Source of the DNA: Sideroxydans sp.
Lineage (GTDB): Bacteria; Pseudomonadota; Gammaproteobacteria; Burkholderiales; Gallionellaceae
DNA: 64,000 nt
NCBI GenBank assembly: GCA_028707175.1
Contig: JAQTUV010000003.1
Span: 186,001-250,000 of the forward strand
Direction of reading: 5' to 3'
Shown here: piece by piece, positions 26,527 to 36,871 of the stretch
Layout of the letters: each line of letters opens with the position of its first letter
How positions within the stretch are numbered: position 1 is the first letter of the stretch
Notes under the pieces: model-generated
What the model was told of the DNA's origin: nothing
Database searches by the model: none
Seen by the model: only the letters and a program-made list of their open reading frames with translations
Translations under genes and position numbers: made by a program

Positions 26527-27230
26527 TGTGCTTCAGCGCTAGCAAGACGCTTCCACAAACAAGCACCCTTGCTGGCTTTATCGATATCGTTCATTTGTGA
26601 TTCATGCAAGGCAAGTTCTTCTTCCGTGGGTGATAAAACGCGCACCTTCATTTGGATGCGCTGGCCTGATTCATCAAGTTGAATACAATCATCGTCGGAA
26701 CTTTCATCCCCCAGCAGGCTTTCTTGCCCGCGTGTCATCCCCAGATAAACTTCGGCTAGTAGCTCGGTATCCAGCAGAGCGCCGTGCAAGGTGCGGTGTG
26801 AGTTGTCGATGAAGTAGCGGTCACACAAGGCGTTGAGGTTATTCTTCTTGCCCGGATGTAGTTCTTTGGCAACCTTCAGTGTATCGATCACGGGATTACT
26901 CAAGGTCGGCAATCCCGCCAGCGCCAGTTCCGCATTCAAGAAGCCGATGTCGAACGGTGCGTTATGGATGATGAGCTGCGCCCCATCGATGAATTCCAGC
27001 AATGCCGGCGCGATCTCGGCGAACTTCGCTTCGTTTTGCAAACGCTCTAGTGTCAGCCCGTGGACGGCTGCCGCGCCCTCGTCGATCTCGCGCTCTGGAT
27101 TCAGATAACGATGAAAGGTACGGTCAGAGACCTTGCGACCATCCAACTCGATGGCGGCAACTTCGATGATGCGATGTCCCTGTTTAGGGTCAAGGCCGGT
27201 TGTTTCAGTGTCGAGTACGATCTGTCTCAT
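26523..27230 (-). CDS. dnaQ: DNA polymerase III epsilon subunit, proofreading exonuclease
   Basis: 235 residues. DEDDh exonuclease residues are visible: DTETTGLD at 7-14 (Asp and Glu of ExoI), the [14 protein letters not shown] motif (ExoII) and [15 protein letters not shown] (ExoIII, His and Asp). The C-terminal region after residue 185 is the linker and the polymerase-binding tail. It lies directly after rnhA with an ATGA overlap, the frequent rnhA-dnaQ arrangement. Confidence 0.96.
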   Translation of the reverse strand: MRQIVLDTETTGLDPKQGHRIIEVAAIELDGRKVSDRTFHRYLNPEREIDEGAAAVHGLTLERLQNEAKFAEIAPALLEFIDGAQLIIHNAPFDIGFLNAELALAGLPTLSNPVIDTLKVAKELHPGKKNNLNALCDRYFIDNSHRTLHGALLDTELLAEVYLGMTRGQESLLGDESSDDDCIQLDESGQRIQMKVRVLSPTEEELALHESQMNDIDKASKGACLWKRLASAEAQ

Positions 27231-27673
27231 GTCTTAGCCCTCAATTCTTCGATGCCTCGGTTGGCCAATTCATCGGCGCGTTCATTACCTTCGTGTCCTG
27301 CATGCCCCTTGACCCACACCCATTCAATCTGATGCCGCGTGACTGCCGCATCCAATCTGCGCCATAGGTCGTCATTTTTCACAGGTTGTTTGCTGGCTGT
27401 CTTCCAGCCGCGCTGTTTCCAACCGGGCAACCATTCGGTGATGCCTTGCAGCACGTATTTAGAATCGGTGTGCAAGCGTACTTCGCAAGCACGTGTCAGC
27501 GTTTCCAAGGCCATGATGGCGGCCATCAACTCCATGCGATTGTTGGTGGTGTGTTCTTCGCCACCGCACAATTCGCGCTCTTTGCCCTTGTTGCGCAACA
27601 ACGCGCCCCAACCGCCGATGCCGGGATTTCCCTTGCATGCGCCGTCACTGAATATATCAACCACTTCACTCAT
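27227..27673 (-). CDS. rnhA: Ribonuclease HI
   Basis: 148 residues, normal length. It degrades RNA in RNA-DNA hybrids. Catalytic residues are in place: Asp in [12 protein letters not shown], Glu in [13 protein letters not shown], Asp in LHTDSKYV and Asp in [10 protein letters not shown], with the His of KGHAGH. It overlaps the upstream methyltransferase stop by 8 bases and the downstream dnaQ start by 4. Confidence 0.97.
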   Translation of the reverse strand: MSEVVDIFSDGACKGNPGIGGWGALLRNKGKERELCGGEEHTTNNRMELMAAIMALETLTRACEVRLHTDSKYVLQGITEWLPGWKQRGWKTASKQPVKNDDLWRRLDAAVTRHQIEWVWVKGHAGHEGNERADELANRGIEELRAKT

Positions 27674-28412
27674 TGTTCTCGACCTTCTGTATACCTTTGT
27701 TCAATTTCGGCGCAGCAGGCATTAGTTTTTGCACTAGCCCCTCGTTCCACTTTGGCTTGATGAGGCGCATGCCCGGTACACGTTTGATGGCATGGATGAA
27801 ATACACCCCGCCACTTCCGCGCCACCAGCGCCCCCCCGCCTTTTCCATAAAGGCGGCGCGTTCTAACCATTTTCGCTGACGGACTGGTGGTGCGTAGGCG
27901 GCGAAACTTACATCCACCACCTCGAAGCCTAGCAACGCCAACCAATCTTTCATTCGCGGCAGGGTGATGAATTGCCCGCTCCACGGATATCCTTGTCTCC
28001 GCCCCAAAGCGCGATGCATACCCCACAGACTGAAGGGATTGAAACCGCTGATGAGCAGGTTACCCTCGGGCATCAACACACGCTCCGCTTCGCGGATGAT
28101 CTGATGCGGGTTCTCAGCGAACTCCAACACATGCGGCAGCAACACCAGATCGAGGCTATCACCATCGAAGGGCAACTCGGAACAACATACCCTTACATCG
28201 TTACTAACTGAATTACCCGCCGTGAAGCGCAATGGCATGCGGCTGTTATGCAAGAAGTCTTGTTTGGGTAAGCCCAATTGCAATGCGTTATAACCGAACA
28301 GATCGCTCACCGCCTCATCGAAATATGCCTGCTCGCGCGCCAACACATAGCCGCCTTGCTCAGTGGCGAACCATTCACTTAGACTGTTGGCGATTACTTT
28401 AGAATTCGGCAT
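27666..28412 (-). CDS. Class I SAM-dependent methyltransferase
   Basis: 248 residues from the ATG at 28412 (AAGGG just upstream); the frame is open further upstream but that part is antisense to gloB. SAM-fold features are [19 protein letters not shown] (motif with Asp and the post-IV acidic loop), [29 protein letters not shown], and a basic C-terminus. A classical GxGxG is not evident; the N-terminal region is divergent. Methyltransferases next to gloB and rnhA are a common betaproteobacterial arrangement. The target is unknown. Confidence 0.87.
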   Translation of the reverse strand: MPNSKVIANSLSEWFATEQGGYVLAREQAYFDEAVSDLFGYNALQLGLPKQDFLHNSRMPLRFTAGNSVSNDVRVCCSELPFDGDSLDLVLLPHVLEFAENPHQIIREAERVLMPEGNLLISGFNPFSLWGMHRALGRRQGYPWSGQFITLPRMKDWLALLGFEVVDVSFAAYAPPVRQRKWLERAAFMEKAGGRWWRGSGGVYFIHAIKRVPGMRLIKPKWNEGLVQKLMPAAPKLNKGIQKVENNE

Positions 28413-28430
28413 CTGCCCTTGAGACCTATC

Positions 28431-29180
28431 ATGTTGAACATCACAGCCATCCCAGCCCTGCGCGACAACTACATCTGGGCAATCCACGATGAGACCCATG
28501 TTGCCATCGTCGATCCCGGAGAAGCCGCACCTGTCTTCGCTTTTTTGGACTCCACAGGTTTGAAATTGACGGCAATCCTGTGTACCCATCGCCATAACGA
28601 CCACATCGGCGGCATCGCTGAATTGCGCGGAGTATATAACGTGCCGGTGCATGGACGAAGCCATCCGCGCAACCCGTATATCACCAATGACTTACGTGAG
28701 GGAGATGTACTAGAACTGGAAGCGCCGAGCATCCGATTCGACATAATCGAGACCCCCGGCCACCTTGAGGATCACATCGTTTTTATCGCAGCTGATGCTG
28801 TGTTTTGCGGGGACATCATGTTTGGCGCAGGTTGCGGCAACAACAGGGAAGGCACACTGGCCGACCTGCACCATTCCTTGATGCGTCTAGCCGCCCTACC
28901 CGACGACACAGTAGTCTATTGCGCGCACGAATACACCGAATACTGTCTGAGCTTTGCCAAGCTATGTGAACCCGAGAATCTTGCTATCCAACAACGTATC
29001 GCAGACACCAAGAGACTGCGTGCCGCAGACCTTCCATCTGTCCCATCGACCATCGCCCTAGAAAAGGCGACTAATCCCTTTATCCGTTGCTCCAGCCTAG
29101 AACTCATCCGCACCCTGCAAGCTCATGGCCTTAAAGAGACTGACGAACTGTCCGTTTTCATCGCTTTGCAGCATTTCTGA
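28431..29180 (+). CDS. gloB: Hydroxyacylglutathione hydrolase (glyoxalase II)
   Basis: 249 residues from the ATG at 28431; a TTG four codons earlier is possible. It hydrolyses S-lactoylglutathione to lactate and glutathione. Metallo-beta-lactamase motifs: CTHRHNDHIGG (HxHxDH), GHLEDHIVF and CGDIMFGAGCG, with the C-terminal CAHEYTEYCLSFA segment typical of GloB. The start codons of gloB and the divergent methyltransferase are only 18 bases apart, so promoters must lie within coding DNA. Confidence 0.93.
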   Translation: MLNITAIPALRDNYIWAIHDETHVAIVDPGEAAPVFAFLDSTGLKLTAILCTHRHNDHIGGIAELRGVYNVPVHGRSHPRNPYITNDLREGDVLELEAPSIRFDIIETPGHLEDHIVFIAADAVFCGDIMFGAGCGNNREGTLADLHHSLMRLAALPDDTVVYCAHEYTEYCLSFAKLCEPENLAIQQRIADTKRLRAADLPSVPSTIALEKATNPFIRCSSLELIRTLQAHGLKETDELSVFIALQHF

Positions 29181-29220
29181 TTGCCTCAAACAGCGTTCTA
29201 GTTTATTCTGCGCGCCCTTC

Positions 29221-29311
29221 GGAGAGGTGGATGAGTGGTTTAAGTCGCACGCCTGGAAAGCGTGTGTGGGTTTATAGCCCACCGCGGGTTCGAATCCCGC
29301 CTTCTCCGCCA
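29221..29311 (+). tRNA. tRNA-Ser (anticodon GGA)
   Basis: Class II cloverleaf with acceptor GGAGAGG / CTTCTCC, anticodon loop CTGGAAA giving GGA, a long variable arm (GTGTGGGTTTATAGCCCAC), T-loop GGTTCGAATCC and encoded CCA. It reads Ser codons UCC/UCU. It is followed by its own terminator. Confidence 0.97.
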
Positions 29312-29320
29312 GTAAAAAAC

Positions 29321-29356
29321 AAAAAAGCCGCTAATGTATTAGCGGCTTTTTTGTTT
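29321..29356 (+). terminator. Terminator of tRNA-Ser, probably bidirectional
   Basis: AAAAAAGCCGCTAAT - GT - ATTAGCGGCTTTTTT: a nine-pair GC-rich stem extended by an A/T tract on both sides. It serves the tRNA on the plus strand and the UPF0149 gene on the minus strand. Confidence 0.92.
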
Positions 29357-29387
29357 TCAGCGTTTTGAACGATTACATGATTAATAG

Positions 29388-30128
29388 CTAGCTTGCATTG
29401 GCTCCGCAGCACTTCTTGAATTTTCTGCCGCTGCCACAGATACAAGGCGCATTGCGACTTATCTTTGGAATTTCATTCGCAGAAGAGTTACCGTTAATGA
29501 ATTGCTCCTCAGCACGCCGCTGAGGTGCCCAAAACTTAAAAATCCAGCCCACACTCGTGGGAATCGTCCTAGATAACTCTTCTCGTTGAATAGGTGTTTC
29601 TACTAGCTTTTCTTCTTCCTCTTTAACCTCTTCTGCTCCGAGTAAATAGATAGGGCGCAACATCTCTACGCCGTGCTTTGATTCAAACAATGACTTCCAA
29701 CTTTCACGATAACGGTCGACAGCGACCATGTATCCGTGTGCCCACATCTGACCATCAACGTATTCACGCTCATCATCCAAATAGACAGTTAAATCGAACA
29801 CGGGCTCGAAAGGTTCCTCTTCCTGTTGCAAATTCCAAACAATGGCCTTTAGATGTCGAATCATCAATCCAATGATTTTTTCTTCCTGTGCTTTTGTTTC
29901 AAATGCTGGAGTATCTTGATCAGTCGGCCCCCAAACTCTTGGTAGCCAATCTCTTTGATCCAATTTCACGGGACTTGAGGCAATTGCAGTTAGATAGCCA
30001 TCCAGACAATCCAGCAACATGACTTCATTTGTAGTTGCATCTGACATCAAAAAACAATCGAGTTCGTCCATTTCCTTATCTGAAAGGGCCGGCTCAATAT
30101 CTGCATGGTTATTAATTTTGTTTGGCAT
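29388..30128 (-). CDS. UPF0149 (YecA-like) protein with SEC-C motif
   Basis: 246 residues. The N-terminal UPF0149 domain starts at LSDKEMDELDCFLMS and contains MLLDCLDGYLTAIASSP, followed by acidic helices. The C-terminus carries the zinc-binding SEC-C motif RNAPCICGSGRKFKKCCG, as in the SecA tail. The function of the family is uncertain; a ribosome- or protein-quality-related role has been suggested for YecA. It is separated from ppsR by about 230 bases with divergent orientation. Confidence 0.9.
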   Translation of the reverse strand: MPNKINNHADIEPALSDKEMDELDCFLMSDATTNEVMLLDCLDGYLTAIASSPVKLDQRDWLPRVWGPTDQDTPAFETKAQEEKIIGLMIRHLKAIVWNLQQEEEPFEPVFDLTVYLDDEREYVDGQMWAHGYMVAVDRYRESWKSLFESKHGVEMLRPIYLLGAEEVKEEEEKLVETPIQREELSRTIPTSVGWIFKFWAPQRRAEEQFINGNSSANEIPKISRNAPCICGSGRKFKKCCGANAS

Positions 30129-30356
30129 AGAGGGTAATCATAAAAAATATTGTCTGTTACGAACTGGATATTTGAATACTACGAATCCTGAGCTCCGAAA
30201 ATCTATCCTGATTCAAGATTACGAGCATTTATCTAGGCGGCTTTTTACCCTTATTTAGACCGCACGTATAGCAACATTTCTGAGCATACCTGCTCAGCTT
30301 CATAAGCTAGTGGTAGCATTCTAAATACTCTCAACAATCGATAGATAGGTAGAAAT

Positions 30357-31169
30357 ATGAATATCAAGCGCACTGCCTTTTTCATCTCGGACCGTACCGG
30401 TATCACCGTCGAAAAATTAGGCCGCAGCATGTTAAGCCAGTTCGATGGGATTCAATTTAATCAGGTTACTCTCCCCTTTATAGATTCAGTTGAAAAGGCG
30501 CAGGAGGCAATGCGTACAATCAACGCTGCTGCACAACAGGATGGTAGCCGTCCAATTGTATTTAGCACGCTAATAGTGCCAGAGATACACGACATCATTG
30601 AACAAAGCGATTCGCTGATTCTCGATTTGTTCGAGAGTTTTATTGTGCCTATTGAAAATGAATTGGGCATCAGATCTTCTCACGCAGTAGGACGATCACA
30701 CGAGACAGGCGTCCACTATAACGAGCGTATGGATGCGGTGAATTACGCACTAAACCATGACGATGGTGGCGTTACCCGCGATCTTGGACGTGCTGAAATC
30801 ATTCTTGTGGGTGTATCTCGCTGTGGGAAGTCCCCTACTTCACTCTATCTGGCATTGCAGTTTGGTATCTTCGCTGCTAATTACCCCTTAGTGGCCGAAG
30901 ATTTTGAGAATGGCTCATTGCCAAGTGCCGTAAAACCGCTCATCAAAAAATTACACGGCCTCACTATTGATCCCGAGCGATTGTCGCAGATTCGATCAGA
31001 ACGAATGCCTAATAGTCGCTACGCATCACTCGAGAATTGTCAGAAAGAAGTAAAGCAAGCTGAAGAGATGATGCGTAGAGCAGGCATTCCGATGCTAGAC
31101 GTGACCACAATTTCGGTAGAAGAGATATCGACAACCTTATTACATTTGACTGGCCTGAAACGGAAATAA
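30357..31169 (+). CDS. ppsR: PEP synthase regulatory protein, bifunctional kinase/pyrophosphorylase
   Basis: 270 residues of the DUF299 family. These proteins switch PEP synthase (or, in other bacteria, pyruvate phosphate dikinase) by ADP-dependent phosphorylation and Pi-dependent dephosphorylation. Diagnostic segments: FISDRTGITVEKLGRSMLSQF at the start, AVGRSHETGVHYNERMDAVNYAL, and the P-loop GVSRCGKSPTSLYLA near residue 150. No ppsA is in the window, so PpsR versus PdrP is chosen from typical betaproteobacterial practice. Its terminator follows 15 bases after the stop. Confidence 0.93.
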   Translation: MNIKRTAFFISDRTGITVEKLGRSMLSQFDGIQFNQVTLPFIDSVEKAQEAMRTINAAAQQDGSRPIVFSTLIVPEIHDIIEQSDSLILDLFESFIVPIENELGIRSSHAVGRSHETGVHYNERMDAVNYALNHDDGGVTRDLGRAEIILVGVSRCGKSPTSLYLALQFGIFAANYPLVAEDFENGSLPSAVKPLIKKLHGLTIDPERLSQIRSERMPNSRYASLENCQKEVKQAEEMMRRAGIPMLDVTTISVEEISTTLLHLTGLKRK

Positions 31170-31183
31170 TTTTAGGCATAAAA

Positions 31184-31219
31184 AAAACCGCCAACCTTTC
31201 GATTGGCGGTTTTTATTTT
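31184..31219. terminator. Bidirectional terminator between ppsR and tRNA-His
   Basis: AAAACCGCCAA - CCTTTCGA - TTGGCGGTTTT with a T-run on the plus side and eight A bases (T on the minus strand) on the other. It serves ppsR and the minus-strand tRNA cluster. Confidence 0.93.
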
Positions 31220-31296
31220 TGGGGTGATCGATGGGGCTCGAACCCACGACAACTGGAATCACAATCCAGGGCTCTACCAACTGAGCTACGACCACC
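31220..31296 (-). tRNA. tRNA-His (anticodon GTG)
   Basis: Minus-strand cloverleaf with an extra G at position -1, acceptor GTGGTCG / CGATCAC, anticodon loop TTGTGAT, and CCA encoded. It is very close to the E. coli tRNA-His in the D and T arms. It is the last of three tRNAs after pgsA. Confidence 0.97.
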
Positions 31297-31316
31297 GTTG
31301 AATCATTGAAGTCTGT

Positions 31317-31393
31317 TGGTGTGCCCGACTGGAATCGAACCAGCAACCCCCAGCTTAGAAGGCTGGTGCTCTATCCGGTTGAGCTACGGGCAC
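31317..31393 (-). tRNA. tRNA-Arg (anticodon TCT)
   Basis: Acceptor GTGCCCG / CGGGCAC, D-arm GCTCAACCGGATAGAGC, anticodon stem CCAGC/GCTGG with loop CTTCTAA, T-arm CTGGTTCGATTCCAG and encoded CCA. It reads AGA and AGG. Confidence 0.96.
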
Positions 31394-31433
31394 AATTCGG
31401 TCGGCATACTACAAACTTCTTACTACATGAACC

Positions 31434-31510
31434 TGGTCGGGGTGGAGAGATTCGAACTCCCGACATCCTGGTCCCAAACCAGGCGCGCTACCAGGCTACG
31501 CTACACCCCG
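31434..31510 (-). tRNA. tRNA-Pro (anticodon TGG)
   Basis: Acceptor CGGGGTG / CACCCCG, anticodon loop TTTGGGA inside a CCTGG/CCAGG stem, T-loop GTTCGAATC and encoded CCA. It lies 34 bases after pgsA on the same strand and is probably processed from the same transcript. Confidence 0.97.
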
Positions 31511-31544
31511 AGAGCCGCGCATTATACAGAGCGTTTCAAAAAAA

Positions 31545-32120
31545 TCAATTTCCATTTTGAGATTTTATTTTTGGTGCTGCCAACATCAGGTAATACACCA
31601 TTGACCACAGGGTAAGAACTGCTGCGAGATAAATTAACAAAGTACCGACCCACTGTGTAGAAACACCAAATAAAGGCTCGTGAAATAGCAGGAATTGAAT
31701 CGCCAACATTTGAAATACGGTCTTCACTTTCCCGATCATTGAGACAGCGACACTCTTACTTCCACCCAGTTGCGCCATCCATTCGCGTAGTGCGGAGATG
31801 GTCAACTCACGCCCGATAATAATGAAGGCGATGATGGCGTCTACATAACCAAGATTGAGCAAAATAACCAGTGCAGCGACAACCATCAGTTTGTCAGCGA
31901 CAGGATCGAGGAACGCACCGAAGGCCGAGCCTTGATTCAACATTCTCGCCAGATAGCCATCTAGCCAATCAGTGATAGACGCAAACCAAAAAATGGCGAA
32001 GCTCAGCATATGCTTGTGATGCGTGCTCAAGGTTTCGTCGGAAACATAAAAGACCGCGATAAAAACCGGGATCAATAAGATACGTAACCACGTCAGCAGA
32101 TTTGGAATATTTATAGGCAT
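31545..32120 (-). CDS. pgsA: CDP-diacylglycerol-glycerol-3-phosphate 3-phosphatidyltransferase
   Basis: 191 residues from the ATG at 32120; the frame extends upstream into uvrC but the family begins at MPINIPNLLTWLRIL. It makes phosphatidylglycerol phosphate, an inner-membrane step of phospholipid synthesis. The CDP-alcohol phosphotransferase signature (D-G-x2-A-R-x8-G-x3-D-x3-D) is seen as DGYLARMLNQGSAFGAFLDPVADK. Four or more hydrophobic segments are present. It lies one base after uvrC. Confidence 0.95.
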   Translation of the reverse strand: MPINIPNLLTWLRILLIPVFIAVFYVSDETLSTHHKHMLSFAIFWFASITDWLDGYLARMLNQGSAFGAFLDPVADKLMVVAALVILLNLGYVDAIIAFIIIGRELTISALREWMAQLGGSKSVAVSMIGKVKTVFQMLAIQFLLFHEPLFGVSTQWVGTLLIYLAAVLTLWSMVYYLMLAAPKIKSQNGN

Positions 32121-32121
32121 G

Positions 32122-33930
32122 TCAATGTAAGCTCTGATAGATTTTTTCAGCGAGTGTGGGACTGATCCCTTCCACCCGCGCCAACTCGTCCACACTAGCC
32201 TGTTGCACACCTTTTAAACCACCAAAGTGCGTCAACAAATTACGGCGGCGCTTCTCTCCAACGCCTTCAATGTCTTCCAAACTGGAGGTGACTCGTGCCT
32301 TACCGCGTCGTGCTCGATGCCCGCTGATGGCGAAACGGTGGGCTTCATCGCGTACTTGTTGGATCAAATGCAGGGACGGACTGTCTGGTGGCAATTGTAA
32401 CGATATTTCTATACCGGGTCGGATTAATTGCTCCATCCCCGCTTTGCGCTCTACCCCTTTGGCGACACCAACAAGACTGATGTCGGACAACCCTAACTCT
32501 TCCATCACTTCTACTGCGATTCCTAACTGTCCTACGCCCCCGTCGATCAAAATCAGATCTGGGCGTTTACCTTCTCCCACCTGAAGTTTCTGATAGCGGC
32601 GCGTCAAGGCTTGACGCATAGCCGCGTAATCGTCACCAGGTGTGATGCCACTGATGTTGAAGCGACGATACTCTTGCGGACGGATGGCAAGGTCGTCATA
32701 CACTACGCAGGACGCAACGGTCGCTTCGCCCATGGTGTGGCTGATATCGAAACATTCGATGCGCTTCAAGTCCGGCAACGCTAACACCTCACGCAATGCC
32801 TCCAGTCGCAACGATTGTCCTGCCTCCAAACCAGCTTGTCTTTGTAGCGCTAGCAATGCATTCGATTGCGCAATGTCTAACCATTGACGACGTTCCCCAG
32901 TAACGGTGTGACGTATCTGCACCTTGTGCCCCGCCTGCTCAGTCAGCAACGCTTCAATCGTCTCATCGCTCACTTCAATATTCGTAATAATCAAAGGGGG
33001 AACACTGCGTTCCAGATAGTGTTGCGCAAGGAACGCTTCCAACACCTCGACACTATCTTGCCCTTGCACGTTGGCAGGAAAAAATTGTTTATCCCCCAGA
33101 TGACGGCCTCCGCGCACCACCGCAAGATTCAGACATAACGCACCTTCTGCCGCAATGACCGCGACGATATCCGCATCGGTATCTCGCCCACTTTCCACAA
33201 ACTGCTTTTCCTGCACCGCATGCAAGGCTTGCAACTGATCGCGCAAGGCGGCGGCCTTCTCGTAGTGTAGCGTCTCCGCCGCTTGCTCCATCGCGTCGCG
33301 CAAGCGTTTCTCCACCTCGTCATGTTTGCCCAGCAACAACAATCCCGCATTACGCACATCGGTCGCGTAATCCTCGGCACTGATGATGCCGACACAGGGA
33401 GCGCTGCAACGATGGATCTGATGTAGCAAACAAGGTCGCGTACGATTGTTGAACACGGCCTCTTCACATGTGCGCAGAAGAAAGACCTTCTGCAATAGAT
33501 TGATGCTTTCCTTCGCCGCTTGTGCATTGGGATAGGGGCCGAAGTATTGATGGCGCTTATCGGTTGCACCGCGATAGTAGGTCAGACGCGGCGACGGACT
33601 GCCAGTGAGCACGATGTAGGGGTAAGACTTGTCGTCGCGGAACAGGATGTTGTAGCGCGGTTTAAGCGACTTGATGAGGTTGTTCTCAAGCAGTAGCGCC
33701 TCCGCTTCCGAACGCGTCACCGTAACCTCAATGCGCGCGATATGCGACACCATCAGCCGGATGCGTGGAGACAGATTGCTGATCTGAAAATACGAGCTGA
33801 CACGCTTCTTGAGTTGGTTCGCCTTACCGACGTACAACACTTGCCCTGTCTCATCCAGCATGCGGTACACACCCGGTTGCAAAGGCAGACTGGCGAGAAA
33901 CGGCTTAGGATCGAACACGGACTCAGACAT
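32122..33930 (-). CDS. uvrC: Excinuclease ABC subunit C
   Basis: 602 residues. It makes both incisions in nucleotide excision repair. The GIY-YIG domain is at the N-terminus ([19 protein letters not shown] at 19-37). The UVR motif ([17 protein letters not shown]) is near residue 230, followed by the RNase H-like endonuclease domain ([20 protein letters not shown] and [12 protein letters not shown]). The C-terminal helix-hairpin-helix is [21 protein letters not shown]. It sits between a uracil-DNA glycosylase gene (3-base gap) and pgsA. Confidence 0.97.
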   Translation of the reverse strand: MSESVFDPKPFLASLPLQPGVYRMLDETGQVLYVGKANQLKKRVSSYFQISNLSPRIRLMVSHIARIEVTVTRSEAEALLLENNLIKSLKPRYNILFRDDKSYPYIVLTGSPSPRLTYYRGATDKRHQYFGPYPNAQAAKESINLLQKVFLLRTCEEAVFNNRTRPCLLHQIHRCSAPCVGIISAEDYATDVRNAGLLLLGKHDEVEKRLRDAMEQAAETLHYEKAAALRDQLQALHAVQEKQFVESGRDTDADIVAVIAAEGALCLNLAVVRGGRHLGDKQFFPANVQGQDSVEVLEAFLAQHYLERSVPPLIITNIEVSDETIEALLTEQAGHKVQIRHTVTGERRQWLDIAQSNALLALQRQAGLEAGQSLRLEALREVLALPDLKRIECFDISHTMGEATVASCVVYDDLAIRPQEYRRFNISGITPGDDYAAMRQALTRRYQKLQVGEGKRPDLILIDGGVGQLGIAVEVMEELGLSDISLVGVAKGVERKAGMEQLIRPGIEISLQLPPDSPSLHLIQQVRDEAHRFAISGHRARRGKARVTSSLEDIEGVGEKRRRNLLTHFGGLKGVQQASVDELARVEGISPTLAEKIYQSLH

Positions 33931-33933
33931 GGC

Positions 33934-34572
33934 TCACATCAACGCTTGCAGACCACTGGAGAATTCCGTTGCCCCACCATTCGCTGGGTGACGAACCGCA
34001 CCGGTCACTTGCAACCCCATCTCACCCAACAAACCTTCTGCCTTCTTTCCGACTGCAACGACTTTTGCTCTCGGGAATGCCTCGATCAACAAACGCATAG
34101 CTGGTTCGCCCAACTTGATTTCCTCCGGCGTGGGCGTCCGATTCGACCACAATTCATCCGCACGATACGGATGCAGTTGCATCGCATTCCACAAGATAGT
34201 GCGCTCGGCAATACCAAGGCGATACAGCGTCTTCCACACAATAGTGGCGGAGGGCTCAGAGAACGGTAAGCGACGGTCAGACAGCCGTTCCTGCAATGCA
34301 GGGATGCGAGGAATAGCACCCTCACCCAACAGACGTTCGCTGGTAAAAGCAACACCGCTGTAACGGCAGCCCTGATACCCCGGCGCTTCGCCGACCAAGA
34401 TGAATTCAGGGTCACAATCCAGATGCTGTGACAGCCTCTTCAACTTTGCAGCAGGCCCATTACCCGCCGCATCATGCGGACAACTATCTTTCCATGGGTT
34501 GAATAAGCCTTCCAAGCCGGATGGCAAGGTGTCCACAAGATTTCTAGCGAGCGATTTCATACTCTTCTTCAT
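33934..34572 (-). CDS. Uracil-DNA glycosylase superfamily protein
   Basis: 212 residues of a divergent uracil-DNA glycosylase family. The active-site-like motif GEAPGYQGCRYSGVAFTSERL lies near residue 61, WNAMQLHPYR follows, and a HPANGG segment (His of the second motif) is near the end. An iron-sulfur cluster of the family 4 type is not obvious: only Cys31, Cys53 and Cys69 are seen, not in the family 4 spacing. It is first in an operon with uvrC and pgsA. Base-excision activity is inferred. Confidence 0.8.
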   Translation of the reverse strand: MKKSMKSLARNLVDTLPSGLEGLFNPWKDSCPHDAAGNGPAAKLKRLSQHLDCDPEFILVGEAPGYQGCRYSGVAFTSERLLGEGAIPRIPALQERLSDRRLPFSEPSATIVWKTLYRLGIAERTILWNAMQLHPYRADELWSNRTPTPEEIKLGEPAMRLLIEAFPRAKVVAVGKKAEGLLGEMGLQVTGAVRHPANGGATEFSSGLQALM

Positions 34573-34653
34573 GATTCACACGTGCAATTTGATATGGGAG
34601 ATTCTCGCAGTCCGCACGCGATGTCGCAATCGATGATATCGGAACCAGCAATG

Positions 34654-34678
34654 AAAAGCCCCGCACTAGGCGGGGCTT
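34654..34678 (-). terminator. Terminator after pnp
   Basis: AAGCCCCGC - ACTAG - GCGGGGCTT stem. On the minus strand TTCATTG follows. It ends the long rimP-to-pnp transcript. Confidence 0.85.
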
Positions 34679-34697
34679 GTCGCGGCGATGAGTTGCC

Positions 34698-36806
34698 TTA
34701 TTCAGCAGCAGGTGCAGCGGCTTGTGCCAACAGCGCCTTCATGCTCAACTTCATGCGGCCCTTGTCGTCCACTTCCAGCACTTTGACCTTAACGATTTGG
34801 CCTTCTTTCAGATGGTCCGCAACGTTCGCGATACGCTCGTGCGAGATCTGAGAGATGTGCAGCAATCCGTCTTTGCCTGGCAGGATGTTGATCAGTGCGC
34901 CGAAGTCCAACAGCTTGACCACTGGACCTTCGTAGATCTTGCCCACTTCGACTTCAGCCACGATGTCTTCGATACGTTTCTTAGCTGCCTCACCTGCCTC
35001 GCCGCTCACGCAGGAGATGGTGACATTGCCTTCATCGTCGATATCGATCGTTGTGCCAGTCTCTTCAGTCAGCGCACGAATGACCGCGCCGCCCTTACCT
35101 ATCACGTCACGGATCTTGTCTGGATTGATCTTCATCTTGATCATGCGTGGTGCGAAGTCAGACACTTCTGGACGCACTGACGGCATTGCCTCTTTCATGA
35201 TGCCGAGGATGTGGATACGGCCTTCTTTAGCTTGGCTCAGCGCGACTTGCATGATCTCTTTGGTGATGCCATTGATCTTGATGTCCATCTGCAAAGCGGT
35301 GATGCCCTTGTCAGAACCGGCCACCTTGAAGTCCATATCGCCCAAGTGATCTTCATCACCCAAGATGTCGGTCAGCACAGCGAAACGTCCGCCGTCTTTG
35401 ATCAAGCCCATGGCGATACCTGCCACGTGATTCTTCATCGCAACGCCTGCGTCCATCAACGACAAGCAGCCACCGCACACAGAAGCCATGGAGCTGGAGC
35501 CGTTGGACTCTGTGATCTCGGAGACCACACGCATCGCGTAGCCGCATTCATCTTCGCTCGGCAACACAGCAACCAACGCGCGTTTAGCCAAACGACCGTG
35601 ACCGATCTCACGACGTTTTGGTGTACCTACACGGCCTGTTTCGCCAGTGGCATACGGAGGGAAGTTGTAATGCAACATGAAGCGGTCAGAGAACTCGCCT
35701 TGCAATGCATCGATCTTTTGTGAATCGCGCATCGAACCCAGCGTTGCGACGACCAACGCTTGTGTCTCGCCGCGTGTGAACAATACGGAACCATGGGTAC
35801 GTGGCAACACGCCGGTGCGGATGGTGATCGGACGCACAGTGCGTGTGTCACGACCGTCGATACGTGGCTCGCCGCTCAGGATTTGGCCGCGTACGATCTT
35901 GGCTTCCAATGCACTGAACAATTCACCGATTTCATTCTTAGAGACGTTCTCGAACTCTGGTGTCGCTAGAGCTTCAGAAACTTTGGCACGGATCGCATCC
36001 ACTTGATGGGTACGAGCTTGCTTCTCACGCACTGCGTAAGCTGCCTTCAGGTCGCTCTCAGCCAATGCGTTGATCTTAGCAATCAGCGCTTCGTTCTTAG
36101 GTGCGGGTGTCCAATCCCAATCGTCTTGACCAACCGCATCAGCCATCTCGTTGATGGCATTGATAACGGCTTGCATCTGTTCGTGACCGAATACGACCGC
36201 GCCCAACATAACTTCTTCGGACAATTCTTGTGCTTCAGATTCGACCATCAGCACAGCCTTGGCTGTACCTGCGACGACCAAGTCCATCTGCGAAGTGACC
36301 AACTCATCTTTGGTTGGGTTCAACAGATATTGACCATTGGCATAACCCACACGAGCCGCACCGATTGGGCCATCAAAAGGAATACCAGAGATCGCCAACG
36401 CAGCAGATGCGCCGATCATGGAAGGGATGTCGGAATCGATCTGAGGATCAGAAGATACGACAGTCGCCACGATCTGCACTTCGTTGTAGAAGCTTTCAGG
36501 GAACAGAGGGCGCAATGGACGGTCGATCAGGCGAGAAGTCAGGATCTCTTTCTCGCTTGGACGGCCTTCACGCTTGAAGAAACCACCAGGAATCTTGCCG
36601 CCCGCATAAGTACGCTCTTGATAGTCAACAGTGAGTGGGAAGAAATCTTGATCAGGCTTTGCATCTTTACGTCCAACCACGGTGACCAGCACCACGGTGT
36701 CGCCCAAACTAACCATCACCGCACCACTAGATTGACGCGCGATTTCGCCCGTTTCCAATGTCAGTTGTTGATTACCGTAACTCAGTGTTTTTTTATAGTG
36801 ACTCAA
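34698..36806 (-). CDS. pnp: Polynucleotide phosphorylase
   Basis: 702 residues. It is a 3'-5' phosphorolytic exoribonuclease and degradosome component. Two RNase PH domains are seen (first with [16 protein letters not shown], second with [17 protein letters not shown]), then a KH domain ([19 protein letters not shown]) and an S1 domain ([22 protein letters not shown]). The start codon appears to be TTG at 36806, with GGGAGAAG upstream; the next in-frame ATG would cut into the first domain. It is last in the rimP-nusA-infB-rbfA-truB-rpsO-pnp block. Confidence 0.97.
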   Translation of the reverse strand: MSHYKKTLSYGNQQLTLETGEIARQSSGAVMVSLGDTVVLVTVVGRKDAKPDQDFFPLTVDYQERTYAGGKIPGGFFKREGRPSEKEILTSRLIDRPLRPLFPESFYNEVQIVATVVSSDPQIDSDIPSMIGASAALAISGIPFDGPIGAARVGYANGQYLLNPTKDELVTSQMDLVVAGTAKAVLMVESEAQELSEEVMLGAVVFGHEQMQAVINAINEMADAVGQDDWDWTPAPKNEALIAKINALAESDLKAAYAVREKQARTHQVDAIRAKVSEALATPEFENVSKNEIGELFSALEAKIVRGQILSGEPRIDGRDTRTVRPITIRTGVLPRTHGSVLFTRGETQALVVATLGSMRDSQKIDALQGEFSDRFMLHYNFPPYATGETGRVGTPKRREIGHGRLAKRALVAVLPSEDECGYAMRVVSEITESNGSSSMASVCGGCLSLMDAGVAMKNHVAGIAMGLIKDGGRFAVLTDILGDEDHLGDMDFKVAGSDKGITALQMDIKINGITKEIMQVALSQAKEGRIHILGIMKEAMPSVRPEVSDFAPRMIKMKINPDKIRDVIGKGGAVIRALTEETGTTIDIDDEGNVTISCVSGEAGEAAKKRIEDIVAEVEVGKIYEGPVVKLLDFGALINILPGKDGLLHISQISHERIANVADHLKEGQIVKVKVLEVDDKGRMKLSMKALLAQAAAPAAE

Positions 36807-36871
36807 GATAGTCTTCTCCCAATGTGAGTGGCTGGCCGAATGGCCAGCGCACTAATACGACACCCAAAACG

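Noticed and set aside
25816-26682. Open frame of 288 codons on the plus strand
   Set aside because: Antisense to the BaiN-like gene and dnaQ; no motif or ribosome site.
36003-36827. Open frame of 274 codons on the plus strand
   Set aside because: Antisense to pnp; composition (Arg, His, Cys rich) fits a shadow.
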